Origin: AC-32 sp036265535
GTDB lineage: Bacteria; Actinomycetota; Thermoleophilia; Gaiellales; Gaiellaceae
Length of the DNA stretch: 6,144 bases
Direction: 5' to 3'
Assembly: GCA_036265535.1 (NCBI GenBank)
Contig: DATAOV010000114.1
Coordinates: 1 to 6,144 of the forward strand
Positions 1 through 5,284 of this stretch are shown here, one piece after another (within the stretch, counting starts at the first letter, position 1; every line of letters begins with the position of its first letter). Below the pieces are notes generated by a model that was given only the letters and a program-made list of their open reading frames with translations, was not told where the DNA came from and did not search any database. Made by a program: the position numbers and the translations under genes.

Positions 1-450
1 CTGGAGCGTCGTCCACGCGGAGGCGGACTTGACCCGGAAGAACGGCTTGCCGCTGACCCGGCGCGGCGCGGGCAGGCCCATGTGGCCGCCGGCCGACTGG
101 ACGAACCGGACCCAGCCGTCGCCGATCTCGGGCTCGGCCTGGAGGAGTGGGTACTGGACGGCGGCGAAGGCGACCTCGCGTTTGCCGAGCTTGATCCGGG
201 TGACGCCGATCCGGCCCTGACCGGAGTAGCCGTGGTCGACGATCTTGCCGTCGTCGACGTCGATCCAGGCCTTGAGCTCGTTCGCCTCGCGGAACATGTC
301 GTGCTCCTGCAGCGGCTCGAGGTCGTCGATGCGGTCGGGCGGCGGGTCGTCGTAGTGGGCGATCCCCATCTCGAAAGGCATCTTCGGCATGCCGGAGATC
401 GCCTCGGACGGAATCCAGGTGATGGACGTGACGGCTGACTCGACGCGCAT
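1..450 (-). CDS. Conserved hypothetical protein, N-terminal part (cut by left window edge)
   Basis: An open frame of 150 codons runs from an ATG at 448-450 to the window edge with no stop, so the C-terminus is missing. The protein starts MRVESAVTSITWIPSEAISG and continues with an acidic, proline-containing stretch (HYDDPPPDRIDDLEPLQ, about residues 32-48). A mixed beta-type region follows, including a DGKIVDHGYSGQGRIG segment and a GDGWVRFVQSAGG segment near residues 113-125. There is no signal peptide, membrane helix or known catalytic motif, so it looks cytosolic and soluble. I recall similar proteins of unknown function in Actinobacteria; I do not know a function and assign none. The start is well supported: a purine-rich GGAGGAGGGAGG lies 5 bases upstream of the ATG, and no better upstream start is seen. 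It is co-directional with the small membrane protein gene 67 bp upstream, but a promoter-like sequence in that gap suggests it may be transcribed separately. Confidence 0.8.
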   Translation of the reverse strand, partial: MRVESAVTSITWIPSEAISGMPKMPFEMGIAHYDDPPPDRIDDLEPLQEHDMFREANELKAWIDVDDGKIVDHGYSGQGRIGVTRIKLGKREVAFAAVQYPLLQAEPEIGDGWVRFVQSAGGHMGLPAPRRVSGKPFFRVKSASAWTTLQ

Positions 451-455
451 CTGGC

Positions 456-467
456 CCTCCCTCCTCC
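456..467 (-). promoter_or_regulatory. Strong Shine-Dalgarno sequence of the leftmost hypothetical gene
   Basis: On the minus strand the bases read GGAGGAGGGAGG and end 5 bases before the ATG at 448-450. This is the most extended anti-16S-complementary stretch in the window and fixes the start of this gene. Its first bases also form part of the right arm of the inverted repeat at 466-490 (read on the minus strand). Confidence 0.75.
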
Positions 468-490
468 GGTTTCGGGCAACGCTAAACCGG
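466..490. repeat. Inverted repeat, 7-bp perfect arms, in the 5' region of the hypothetical gene
   Basis: CCGGTTT at 466-472 and AAACCGG at 484-490 are perfect reverse complements separated by 11 bases. The element lies in the 67-bp gap before the leftmost gene, contains the candidate -10 sequence in its loop, and touches the Shine-Dalgarno sequence. It could be an operator or an RNA hairpin. No run of T follows it, so it is not a classical terminator for the upstream genes. Confidence 0.45.
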
Positions 491-507
491 TGCGGGCCTG
501 CGGTCTA
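479..507 (-). promoter_or_regulatory. Possible sigma70-type promoter for the leftmost hypothetical gene
   Basis: On the minus strand TAGACC (502-507) is followed by a 17-base spacer and TAGCGT (479-484). The first matches TTGACA at four of six positions. The second fits the TANNNT form common for actinobacterial -10 elements. Transcription would start near 472, about 20 bases before the ATG, leaving room for the Shine-Dalgarno sequence. The match is by eye in a GC-rich region and could be chance. Confidence 0.3.
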
Positions 508-517
508 GTGCGAAGCG

Positions 518-736
518 CTAGGACTCGGGGGCGCTCTGGTGCCTGCGCCAGAAGGTGAGCGCGCCCACGATGCCGGCGACGCTCACGCCTGCGACGCTGA
601 ACGCGAGCAGCGACTTGTTCGAGCGGCCGCGCTGAACCGAAGGCGTTACGCCCTTAGCCTGGAGCTTCGCGAAGCGCTTGCTCCCCTGCCAGACAGCCCA
701 GCCGAGGATGGCGTTTCTGCGGTTGATGATGCTCAC
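518..736 (-). CDS. Small single-pass membrane protein of unknown function
   Basis: This 72-residue protein is read from a GTG at 734-736 to a TAG at 518-520. It has a basic N-terminal half (MSIINRRNAILGWAVWQGSK, then many Lys and Arg), one hydrophobic segment at about residues 43-63 (LLAFSVAGVSVAGIVGALTF), and a short tail starting with RRHQ. The segment is long enough to span the membrane, with positive charges on both sides. There is no signal peptidase site, so it is probably an anchored protein with a cytoplasmic basic N-terminus. It starts only 16 bp after the stop of the zinc-finger sigma factor and no Shine-Dalgarno sequence is visible in that gap, so it is probably translated by coupling from the sigma gene. 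That makes it a candidate functional partner of the sigma factor, but this is inference from position. I do not recognise a named family. Confidence 0.7.
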   Translation of the reverse strand: MSIINRRNAILGWAVWQGSKRFAKLQAKGVTPSVQRGRSNKSLLAFSVAGVSVAGIVGALTFWRRHQSAPES

Positions 737-752
737 GGGGGTGTTGTAGCAG

Positions 753-2051
753 CTAACGGCCGGACTTGCCGGGGCTCACTGCCGGCGTGCCCTCGTCGGG
801 CGGCGGCGGCGGACTCACGGGCTTGTCCGGCTTACCACCGTGGCCGGAGCCGTTGCCCTGGTCCTTGTTCGTGTCCGGCCTGGGCAAGTGCGTCTTCTTG
901 GGCTTGTGCGTCTTGACCGGGCGTTTGGGCGTGACGGGCTTGTGGGCCCTGACCGGTGTGACCGGCTTCGCAGCGCTCTGGCCATGGTCGCGCGAGGGCG
1001 GCAGCACACTTTCCTCGTGCGGTGTCGCCACGCGCTCGGGCCGCTCGACGGCGATTCGGCCGGGGTGCTCGCGGTGGTCTCGGCGGGCCTTCACCGAGGC
1101 CGCCCGGTACGGCTTCTGGTCGTGGCGCGCCTCCTGCGCGGGGGCGATGACGGAGGCGGCGTTCAGGGTCGGATTGGCCGGTGCCTGCTTCGCGTTATGC
1201 ACCGCCGCGGCACGGGTCGAGACCGGCGCCTTCCAGATGCCGTGCTTGACGCCCTCGTAGCCGACGCCGGTCGCGAGCATCGCCGTGGCGCCGATCGCAG
1301 CGGCCTTGATCGCGATGCCTCCGCCGACAGCCGCCCCTCCCCCGCCTCCGAAGAGTCCGGTGAGCGAGGTCGGCAGCGGGATCGCGGCGAGCCCCTTCAG
1401 CGCTCCGCGCTGGGCCCGCTGGCTGCGGGCGAAGCCGGCGCAGTCTTCGCACTCGCGCAGGTGGGCGCGCAACGCGCCACGATCCTTGCGCGGGAGGCGC
1501 CCGTCGAGCTGGCGCGAGATCGAGAGCTCGGCCTCGCGGCAGGTGATTCCCTCTTCGAGCTGCTCGCGCAGGGCGCGCCGGGCGCGGAAGATCAGCGTCT
1601 CCACGGCGCTCACCGAGACCTCGAGGATCTCGGCGATCTCCTGGTAGCTGCGCCCCTCGAGCTCGCGCATCACGAGCGCAGCGCGCTGGTTGAAGGCCAG
1701 ATGGCCGAGCGCGCGACGGATGTCCTCGGCGGAGACGGCGTCGTCGTCGACGACCGCCTCTGCGAGCTCCTCCTCGAAGGCGACCTCGTTCGGGCGGCGC
1801 TGCGACTGGCGGAAACGCTGCCGACAAACGTTGTGCGCGATCGCGATCAGCCAGTTCTGCGGCTTCTGCGGGCGCTCGCCCTGCTCGAAAGCGCGGTAGG
1901 CGTTCATGAAGGTGGTCTGCGTGACGTCTTCGGCGTCGGCCTCGTTGCGCAGGACGACCAGGGCGTACCGATACACGTCACCTGCGTACTTGCGATACAG
2001 GCGCTCGAAGGAGCGGTCCGAGCCGAGGCGCGGCGCGAGGATCGGCGTCAT
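753..2051 (-). CDS. ECF sigma factor fused to a zf-HC2 (ZAS-type) domain, membrane-like segment and basic proline-rich tail
   Basis: 432 residues, about twice the length of a plain ECF sigma factor. Region 2 spans about 16-83 (FERLYRKY, ADAEDVTQTTFMNAYR, NWLIAIAHNVCR). Region 4 spans about 113-162, with the helix-turn-helix RSYQEIAEILEVSVSAVE and FRARRALR. Residues 171-204 look like a zinc-binding anti-sigma module: Cys171, LDG at 182-184, and His197-x3-Cys201-x2-Cys204. A Gly/Ala-rich hydrophobic stretch follows (about 234-266, interrupted by Lys249), then a tail of about 165 residues rich in Pro, Lys, Arg and His with KPVTP-like repeats. It should direct RNA polymerase to a specific promoter set, with the fused finger acting as an internal regulator. 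Tethering to the membrane is inferred; the hydrophobic stretch is short and carries a charge. The ATG at 2049-2051 has no clear Shine-Dalgarno sequence (only AGG very close to it). The sigma function is certain; the regulatory model is not. Confidence 0.9.
   Translation of the reverse strand: MTPILAPRLGSDRSFERLYRKYAGDVYRYALVVLRNEADAEDVTQTTFMNAYRAFEQGERPQKPQNWLIAIAHNVCRQRFRQSQRRPNEVAFEEELAEAVVDDDAVSAEDIRRALGHLAFNQRAALVMRELEGRSYQEIAEILEVSVSAVETLIFRARRALREQLEEGITCREAELSISRQLDGRLPRKDRGALRAHLRECEDCAGFARSQRAQRGALKGLAAIPLPTSLTGLFGGGGGAAVGGGIAIKAAAIGATAMLATGVGYEGVKHGIWKAPVSTRAAAVHNAKQAPANPTLNAASVIAPAQEARHDQKPYRAASVKARRDHREHPGRIAVERPERVATPHEESVLPPSRDHGQSAAKPVTPVRAHKPVTPKRPVKTHKPKKTHLPRPDTNKDQGNGSGHGGKPDKPVSPPPPPDEGTPAVSPGKSGR
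1440..1541 (-). other. zf-HC2 / ZAS-type zinc-binding module inside the sigma factor
   Basis: Codons 171-204 of the zinc-finger sigma factor hold the four usual ligands of the ZAS/zf-HC2 fold: Cys171, His197, Cys201 and Cys204, the last three in the H-x3-C-x2-C pattern. An LDGRL stretch sits between them, as in free-standing anti-sigma factors of the RsrA/RseA-like class. In that family the module binds zinc and the cognate ECF factor, and in several members it senses thiol oxidation. Here it is covalently attached just after region 4. The paralogous sigma factor upstream lacks it. Confidence 0.8.
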
Positions 2052-2071
2052 ACCTAAAAGATGCCGTATTT

Positions 2072-2089
2072 GCGGTGATCTTGCACCGC
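2072..2089. repeat. Inverted repeat between the two sigma factor genes
   Basis: GCGGTG (2072-2077) and CACCGC (2084-2089) are perfect reverse complements around a 6-base loop, in the 47-bp gap between the two sigma genes. The element ends 20 bases before the ATG of the downstream sigma gene. It could be an operator or an RNA hairpin affecting that gene. No T run follows on the minus strand, so it is unlikely to be an efficient rho-independent terminator. In such GC-rich DNA a 6-bp repeat can occur by chance. Confidence 0.35.
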
Positions 2090-2098
2090 GCCAAAGGG

Positions 2099-3289
2099 TT
2101 ATTTGAGCGGCAGGATGGGCGGAGGTGCCGGCAACGGCTGGAGAGGCGGCAATGTCGGCGTGGGCGCCGTGACCGGCAGGGGCGGAGTCGCAGGCGGCGT
2201 CACCTGCACCGGACCCACGGTTACCGGAGGCACCTGAACCGATGGAACCTCCACCGTTGTGGTGGTCACGGGCGGCACCGCCCGGGTGAGGGGTCCCGCC
2301 GCGCCGACCGGGGTCTCAGTCGGCGCGGCAGCGACCGGAGACGTGGGCGCAAGGGTCTCCGGGGGGGTTGGGCTCTGCACGCTTGACGTTGCGGGCGCGA
2401 AGCGGTTGCGGGCGGTTGGTGCCGTCGCGCGGCGAAGGTTTTTGGGGTGCGAGCGAGCTCTCGCCCGGCTAGCGTGGGCCAGGCCGGCGAGTGCGCGGGA
2501 CTGTACGGGCGGAGCGAGCTGGGACGTCGCCTCGGCCCGCGTTGGCGGCGCGGCGGTGACCGCCTGGACGCTCTTGTACCCGACACCGGCCACCGCACCG
2601 GCCACGACGACGGCGGCCGCCTTGAGCACCAGATCGGCGCCCACCGCCGCGCTGCCGGCTGCAACGGCGCCTCCACCCGCTCCGCCGAGGAACGAGGTGA
2701 GCGACCCCGGCAGCGGGACCGTGGTGAGGACGGCGATGGCGCTCCGGTGCAGCTTGAGCCGCCGCCGCGCGCGGAAGAGCAGCGCCTCGACCGCGCCGAC
2801 GGAGAGGCCGAGGACGCCTGCGATCTCCTGGTAGCTGCGGCCTTCGAGCTCCCGCATCACGAGCGCCGAGCGCTGATTGAACGAGAGCCCGGCGAGCGCC
2901 GTCAGCACCTCGTCGAGGTTGGCGCGCTCGTGCTCGAGCGCGGCGGGCTCGGGAGCCTCCTCGAGCGCGACCTCGAGCGGCCGGCTGCCGGCCTGGCGCC
3001 AGCGCATCCGGCAGACGTTGTGCGTGATCGCGATCAGCCAGTTGTGCGGCTTGTGCGGACGCTCGCCCCGCTGGTAGGCGCGGTAGGCATTCATGAAGGC
3101 GGTCTGGGTGGCGTCTTCCGCGTCGGCCGGATTGGTCAGGAGAGCGAGCGCGTACTGGTAGACCTCGCGCGCGTGCTGCTTGTAGAGCTGTTCGAAGGCA
3201 GGCTCCGTCCCTCTCGTGCGGCGGAGCGGAGTCAGTTGCCGCAGAGACTTCCGTTGCCGCGGCGGGCGGTCCGCGCGGAATGCCTCCAT
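2099..3289 (-). CDS. ECF sigma factor with C-terminal membrane-like segment and Pro/Thr/Val-rich tail, no zinc finger
   Basis: 396 residues from the ATG at 3287-3289 to TAA. Region 2 is at about 32-100 (FEQLYKQH, ADAEDATQTAFMNAYR, NWLIAITHNVCR). Region 4 is at about 125-178 (RSYQEIAGVLGLSVGAVE, FRARRRLK). Only about 12 residues then lead to VPLPGSLTSFLGG and a Gly/Ala/Val hydrophobic segment (about 203-238, with Lys223). The tail is about 155 residues: first basic (RARARSHPKNLRR), then Pro/Thr/Val-rich with VxVPP-like units to the end. It is a clear paralog of the downstream sigma factor but lacks its zinc-binding module. The start is uncertain. The frame stays open upstream into lpdA, but starts there would overlap that gene, and region 2 needs only the shorter form. 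No Shine-Dalgarno sequence precedes the ATG, and a TTG lies three codons upstream. It begins 55 bp after the lpdA stop, on the same strand. Confidence 0.88.
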   Translation of the reverse strand: MEAFRADRPPRQRKSLRQLTPLRRTRGTEPAFEQLYKQHAREVYQYALALLTNPADAEDATQTAFMNAYRAYQRGERPHKPHNWLIAITHNVCRMRWRQAGSRPLEVALEEAPEPAALEHERANLDEVLTALAGLSFNQRSALVMRELEGRSYQEIAGVLGLSVGAVEALLFRARRRLKLHRSAIAVLTTVPLPGSLTSFLGGAGGGAVAAGSAAVGADLVLKAAAVVVAGAVAGVGYKSVQAVTAAPPTRAEATSQLAPPVQSRALAGLAHASRARARSHPKNLRRATAPTARNRFAPATSSVQSPTPPETLAPTSPVAAAPTETPVGAAGPLTRAVPPVTTTTVEVPSVQVPPVTVGPVQVTPPATPPLPVTAPTPTLPPLQPLPAPPPILPLK

Positions 3290-3344
3290 GTTGCTCAAAC
3301 GGAGAACTATTCCCGGCGGGTACGCGCAGCTAAACGGGGGCCGG

Positions 3345-4748
3345 CTAGGCCTGCGCTGCGGCCCTGCGCCTGTTGGGCAGGTGGATCGCGCGGCCGAGCG
3401 CGACGAGCCCGGCTTCCTTGATCGCCTCGGAGAGCGTCGGGTGGGCCGCCATCCCGTCGGCAACGGTCTCGATCGTGGCCTCGGCATCGAGGGCGACCGT
3501 GCCGGCCTCGATCAGGTCGGTCACGTGCGGGCCGACCATGACCAGGCCGAGGAACTCGCCATAGCGGGTCTCGTGGATCGACTTGACCCAGCCGACGGTC
3601 TCGTTCTGCATCACCGCGCGGGCGTTCGCGACCCACGGGAACATGCCGACCGCGACGTCGTCGCCGTACTGCTCGCGCGCCTCGGCCTCGGTGAGGCCGA
3701 CGCCGGCGATCTCCGGGTCGGTGTAGATCGGCCGCGGGACGCCGCGGTTGTCGACGACGGCGTCGTGGCCCATCGCGTTCTCGGCGGCGACCTCGCCCTC
3801 GCGGAACGCGGTGTGCGCGAGCTGCCAGTAGCCGGCGCAGTCGCCGACGGCGAAGATGTGCTCCTGCGTTGTGCGGCGGCGCTCGTCGGCGGCGATGCCC
3901 TTGCGCTTGTCGAACTCGACGCCGATCTCCTCGAGACCGAGGTTCTCGACGGTGGGAGCGCGGCCGGTGGCGACCAGCATCAGGTCGGCCTCGGTGGTCT
4001 CGCCGCCGTAGTGCACGCGTAGGCCGGAGGACACGTCCTCGACGAGATCGCAGGTGGTCTCGAGGTGAATGGCGATGCCGCGCCTGCCGAACTGCTTCGC
4101 GAGCTCCTTGGCCGCGTCGGCGTCCTCCTGCGGGATCAGGCCGGGAAGCATCTCGATGACCGTCACCGCGGAGCCGAAGCGCTGGAAGATCGAGGCGAAC
4201 TCGCAGCCGATGATGCCGCCGCCGAGGACGACCAGCCGCCTGGGAATTTCGGTCTGGGCGAGGAGGCCCTCCGAATCGACGCAGCGCGGCGAGTCGAGTC
4301 CGTTGATCGGCGGGCGCAGCGGGAACGAGCCGGTGGCGATGACTGCGTGCTTGAAGGACACGTCCTCCCCGCCCTCGACCGCGATCGTGTGCGCATCCTT
4401 GAAGCGGCCCGTGCCCCGGACCCACTCGACCCCGTTGGCCTTGAAGAGGGTCGCGACACCGCTCGTCATCTGCTTGACGACGCCGTCCTTCCACTGGTTC
4501 GCGGTGGGGAAGTCGAGCGCCGGCGGGCCGACCCGGACGCCGAGCTTGCCGAAGGTCTCCTCGGCCTCCTTGATCGCGAAGGCGGTCTGCACCCAGGCCT
4601 TCGTCGGGATGCAGCCGATCCGGAGGCAGGTACCCCCGAGCTCGGGCTCCTTCTCGATGCAGACAGTCTTGGCGCCTAGCTGCGCGGCGCGGATCGCCGC
4701 CGTGTAACCGCCTGGGCCTCCGCCGAGGACGGCAACGTCACATTCCAT
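3345..4748 (-). CDS. lpdA: Dihydrolipoyl dehydrogenase (E3 of 2-oxoacid dehydrogenase complexes)
   Basis: 467 residues, normal length for E3. It is a cytosolic FAD enzyme that reoxidises the dihydrolipoyl arm of E2 and passes electrons to NAD+. All landmarks are present: the N-terminal FAD-binding GGGPGG (about 9-14); the redox disulfide Cys41-Cys46 within GGTCLRIGCIPTK; the NAD-binding GGGIIGCEFASIF (about 176-188); ATGR (260-263); the second FAD contact VGDCAG (301-306); and the C-terminal HPTLSE (436-441) with the catalytic His436 and Glu441. It lacks a fused lipoyl domain. The ATG at 4746-4748 is supported by GAGGAG eight bases upstream. It sits 71 bp after the GNAT gene, downstream of E2, so it most likely serves the complex encoded there. 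Which complex (pyruvate, branched-chain or other) cannot be told without E1. The Cys-loop reads CLRIGC, where CLNVGC is more usual. Confidence 0.95.
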   Translation of the reverse strand: MECDVAVLGGGPGGYTAAIRAAQLGAKTVCIEKEPELGGTCLRIGCIPTKAWVQTAFAIKEAEETFGKLGVRVGPPALDFPTANQWKDGVVKQMTSGVATLFKANGVEWVRGTGRFKDAHTIAVEGGEDVSFKHAVIATGSFPLRPPINGLDSPRCVDSEGLLAQTEIPRRLVVLGGGIIGCEFASIFQRFGSAVTVIEMLPGLIPQEDADAAKELAKQFGRRGIAIHLETTCDLVEDVSSGLRVHYGGETTEADLMLVATGRAPTVENLGLEEIGVEFDKRKGIAADERRRTTQEHIFAVGDCAGYWQLAHTAFREGEVAAENAMGHDAVVDNRGVPRPIYTDPEIAGVGLTEAEAREQYGDDVAVGMFPWVANARAVMQNETVGWVKSIHETRYGEFLGLVMVGPHVTDLIEAGTVALDAEATIETVADGMAAHPTLSEAIKEAGLVALGRAIHLPNRRRAAAQA

Positions 4749-4756
4749 CGTCTCTG

Positions 4757-4763
4757 GCTCCTC
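4757..4763 (-). promoter_or_regulatory. Shine-Dalgarno sequence of lpdA
   Basis: GAGGAGC on the minus strand, eight bases before the ATG at 4746-4748. It supports this start and shows that lpdA can be translated independently of the coupled genes upstream. Confidence 0.65.
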
Positions 4764-4780
4764 GCGTTGGGTAGGCCGCG

Positions 4781-4812
4781 ATCCTAGCGACGGTCGGCGG
4801 GTTCACGCGTGA
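4781..4812 (-). promoter_or_regulatory. Possible lpdA promoter with a palindromic operator-like site
   Basis: In the 71-bp gap before lpdA the minus strand has TAGGAT (4781-4786), a TANNNT-type -10 candidate about 33 bases from the ATG. With a 17-base spacer the -35 position falls at 4804-4809, where there is no TTGACA-like hexamer. Instead a perfect 10-bp palindrome, TCACGCGTGA (4803-4812), covers that position. The arrangement would suit a regulated promoter, but each part is short and found by eye. Confidence 0.25.
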
Positions 4813-4819
4813 GCGCGGG

Positions 4820-5284
4820 TTACTGGAGCGCAGCCTTCATCGTGACGCCGCCGTCGTCCTCGCCGAGGCGCTCGAAGCCGTGGCGCTCGTAGAGGCCCAC
4901 CGCCGGGTTCTCCTTCTCGACGCTGAGGCTGATCGCGTCGTAGCCGTCGGCGCGGGCGCGATCCAGAAGCGCGTCGAGCAGCTCCGATCCGAGCCCGCTG
5001 CCGCGCTTGCTCGGGACGATCGCGATCGAGAGCTCAGGCGTCTCCTCGTCCACGAAGCCGTAGCCCCGATTGTCGTCCTTGAAGAGCCGGTACCACGCCG
5101 CGCCGACACGCTGGAAGTCATGGATCGCGATCAGCGCGGTGTCGCCCGGCCGGCCCCAGCGCTCGACGTAGCGCTGCACCGGCGGCTCGCCCGACTCGGT
5201 GACGCTCTCGACGCGCCAGTAGTACGCGTGGCGCAGCATGTCGCGCAGGAAGGGGACGTCCTGAGGGCCCGCGGTACGGATCAC
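4820..5284 (-). CDS. GNAT-family N-acetyltransferase
   Basis: 154 residues, the usual size of a single GNAT domain. The acetyl-CoA binding motif A is clear: the beta strand ELSIAIVPSKRGSGLGSELL (about 84-103) with the pyrophosphate-binding RGSGLG at 94-99. Motif B follows with SLSVEKENPAVGLYERHGFE (about 119-138), including Asn126 and Tyr132, the latter at the position of the usual general acid. The N-terminal part (MIRTAGPQDVPFLRDML) is the typical first strand and helix. The substrate cannot be read from sequence; it could be a small molecule or a protein amine. The GTG start at 5282-5284 overlaps the stop of the VOC gene by 4 bases (GTGA), and an AGGA lies six bases before it, so translation is probably coupled. 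A link to the dehydrogenase complex, for example as a lysine acetyltransferase, is only a positional guess. Confidence 0.88.
   Translation of the reverse strand: MIRTAGPQDVPFLRDMLRHAYYWRVESVTESGEPPVQRYVERWGRPGDTALIAIHDFQRVGAAWYRLFKDDNRGYGFVDEETPELSIAIVPSKRGSGLGSELLDALLDRARADGYDAISLSVEKENPAVGLYERHGFERLGEDDGGVTMKAALQ

Noticed and set aside
82..438. Plus-strand open frame over the leftmost gene
   Set aside because: The minus-strand frame has a strong Shine-Dalgarno sequence and plausible protein composition. The plus frame is Val/Asp/Gly-rich noise.
840..2057. Long plus-strand open frame (405 codons) opposite the zinc-finger sigma gene
   Set aside because: It mirrors a well-supported minus-strand gene. 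Its translation is rich in Arg, Gly and Ala with no domain, as expected of antisense frames in GC-rich DNA.
2447..3421. Plus-strand open frame (324 codons) opposite the other sigma gene
   Set aside because: Antisense shadow of the sigma gene with no recognisable motifs; it even crosses into the lpdA end.
3290..3487. N-terminal extension of the upstream sigma factor to an ATG at 3487
   Set aside because: The extra residues would overlap the end of lpdA by more than 140 bases, are Arg/Pro/Ser noise and add nothing to region 2.
3307..4494. Second minus-strand open frame inside lpdA
   Set aside because: Out-of-frame reading of lpdA, extremely Arg-rich and without domains. The lpdA frame has every catalytic motif.
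4801..4814. Rho-independent terminator after the GNAT gene
   Set aside because: The palindrome could form a short hairpin with almost no loop, and no T run follows on the minus strand.
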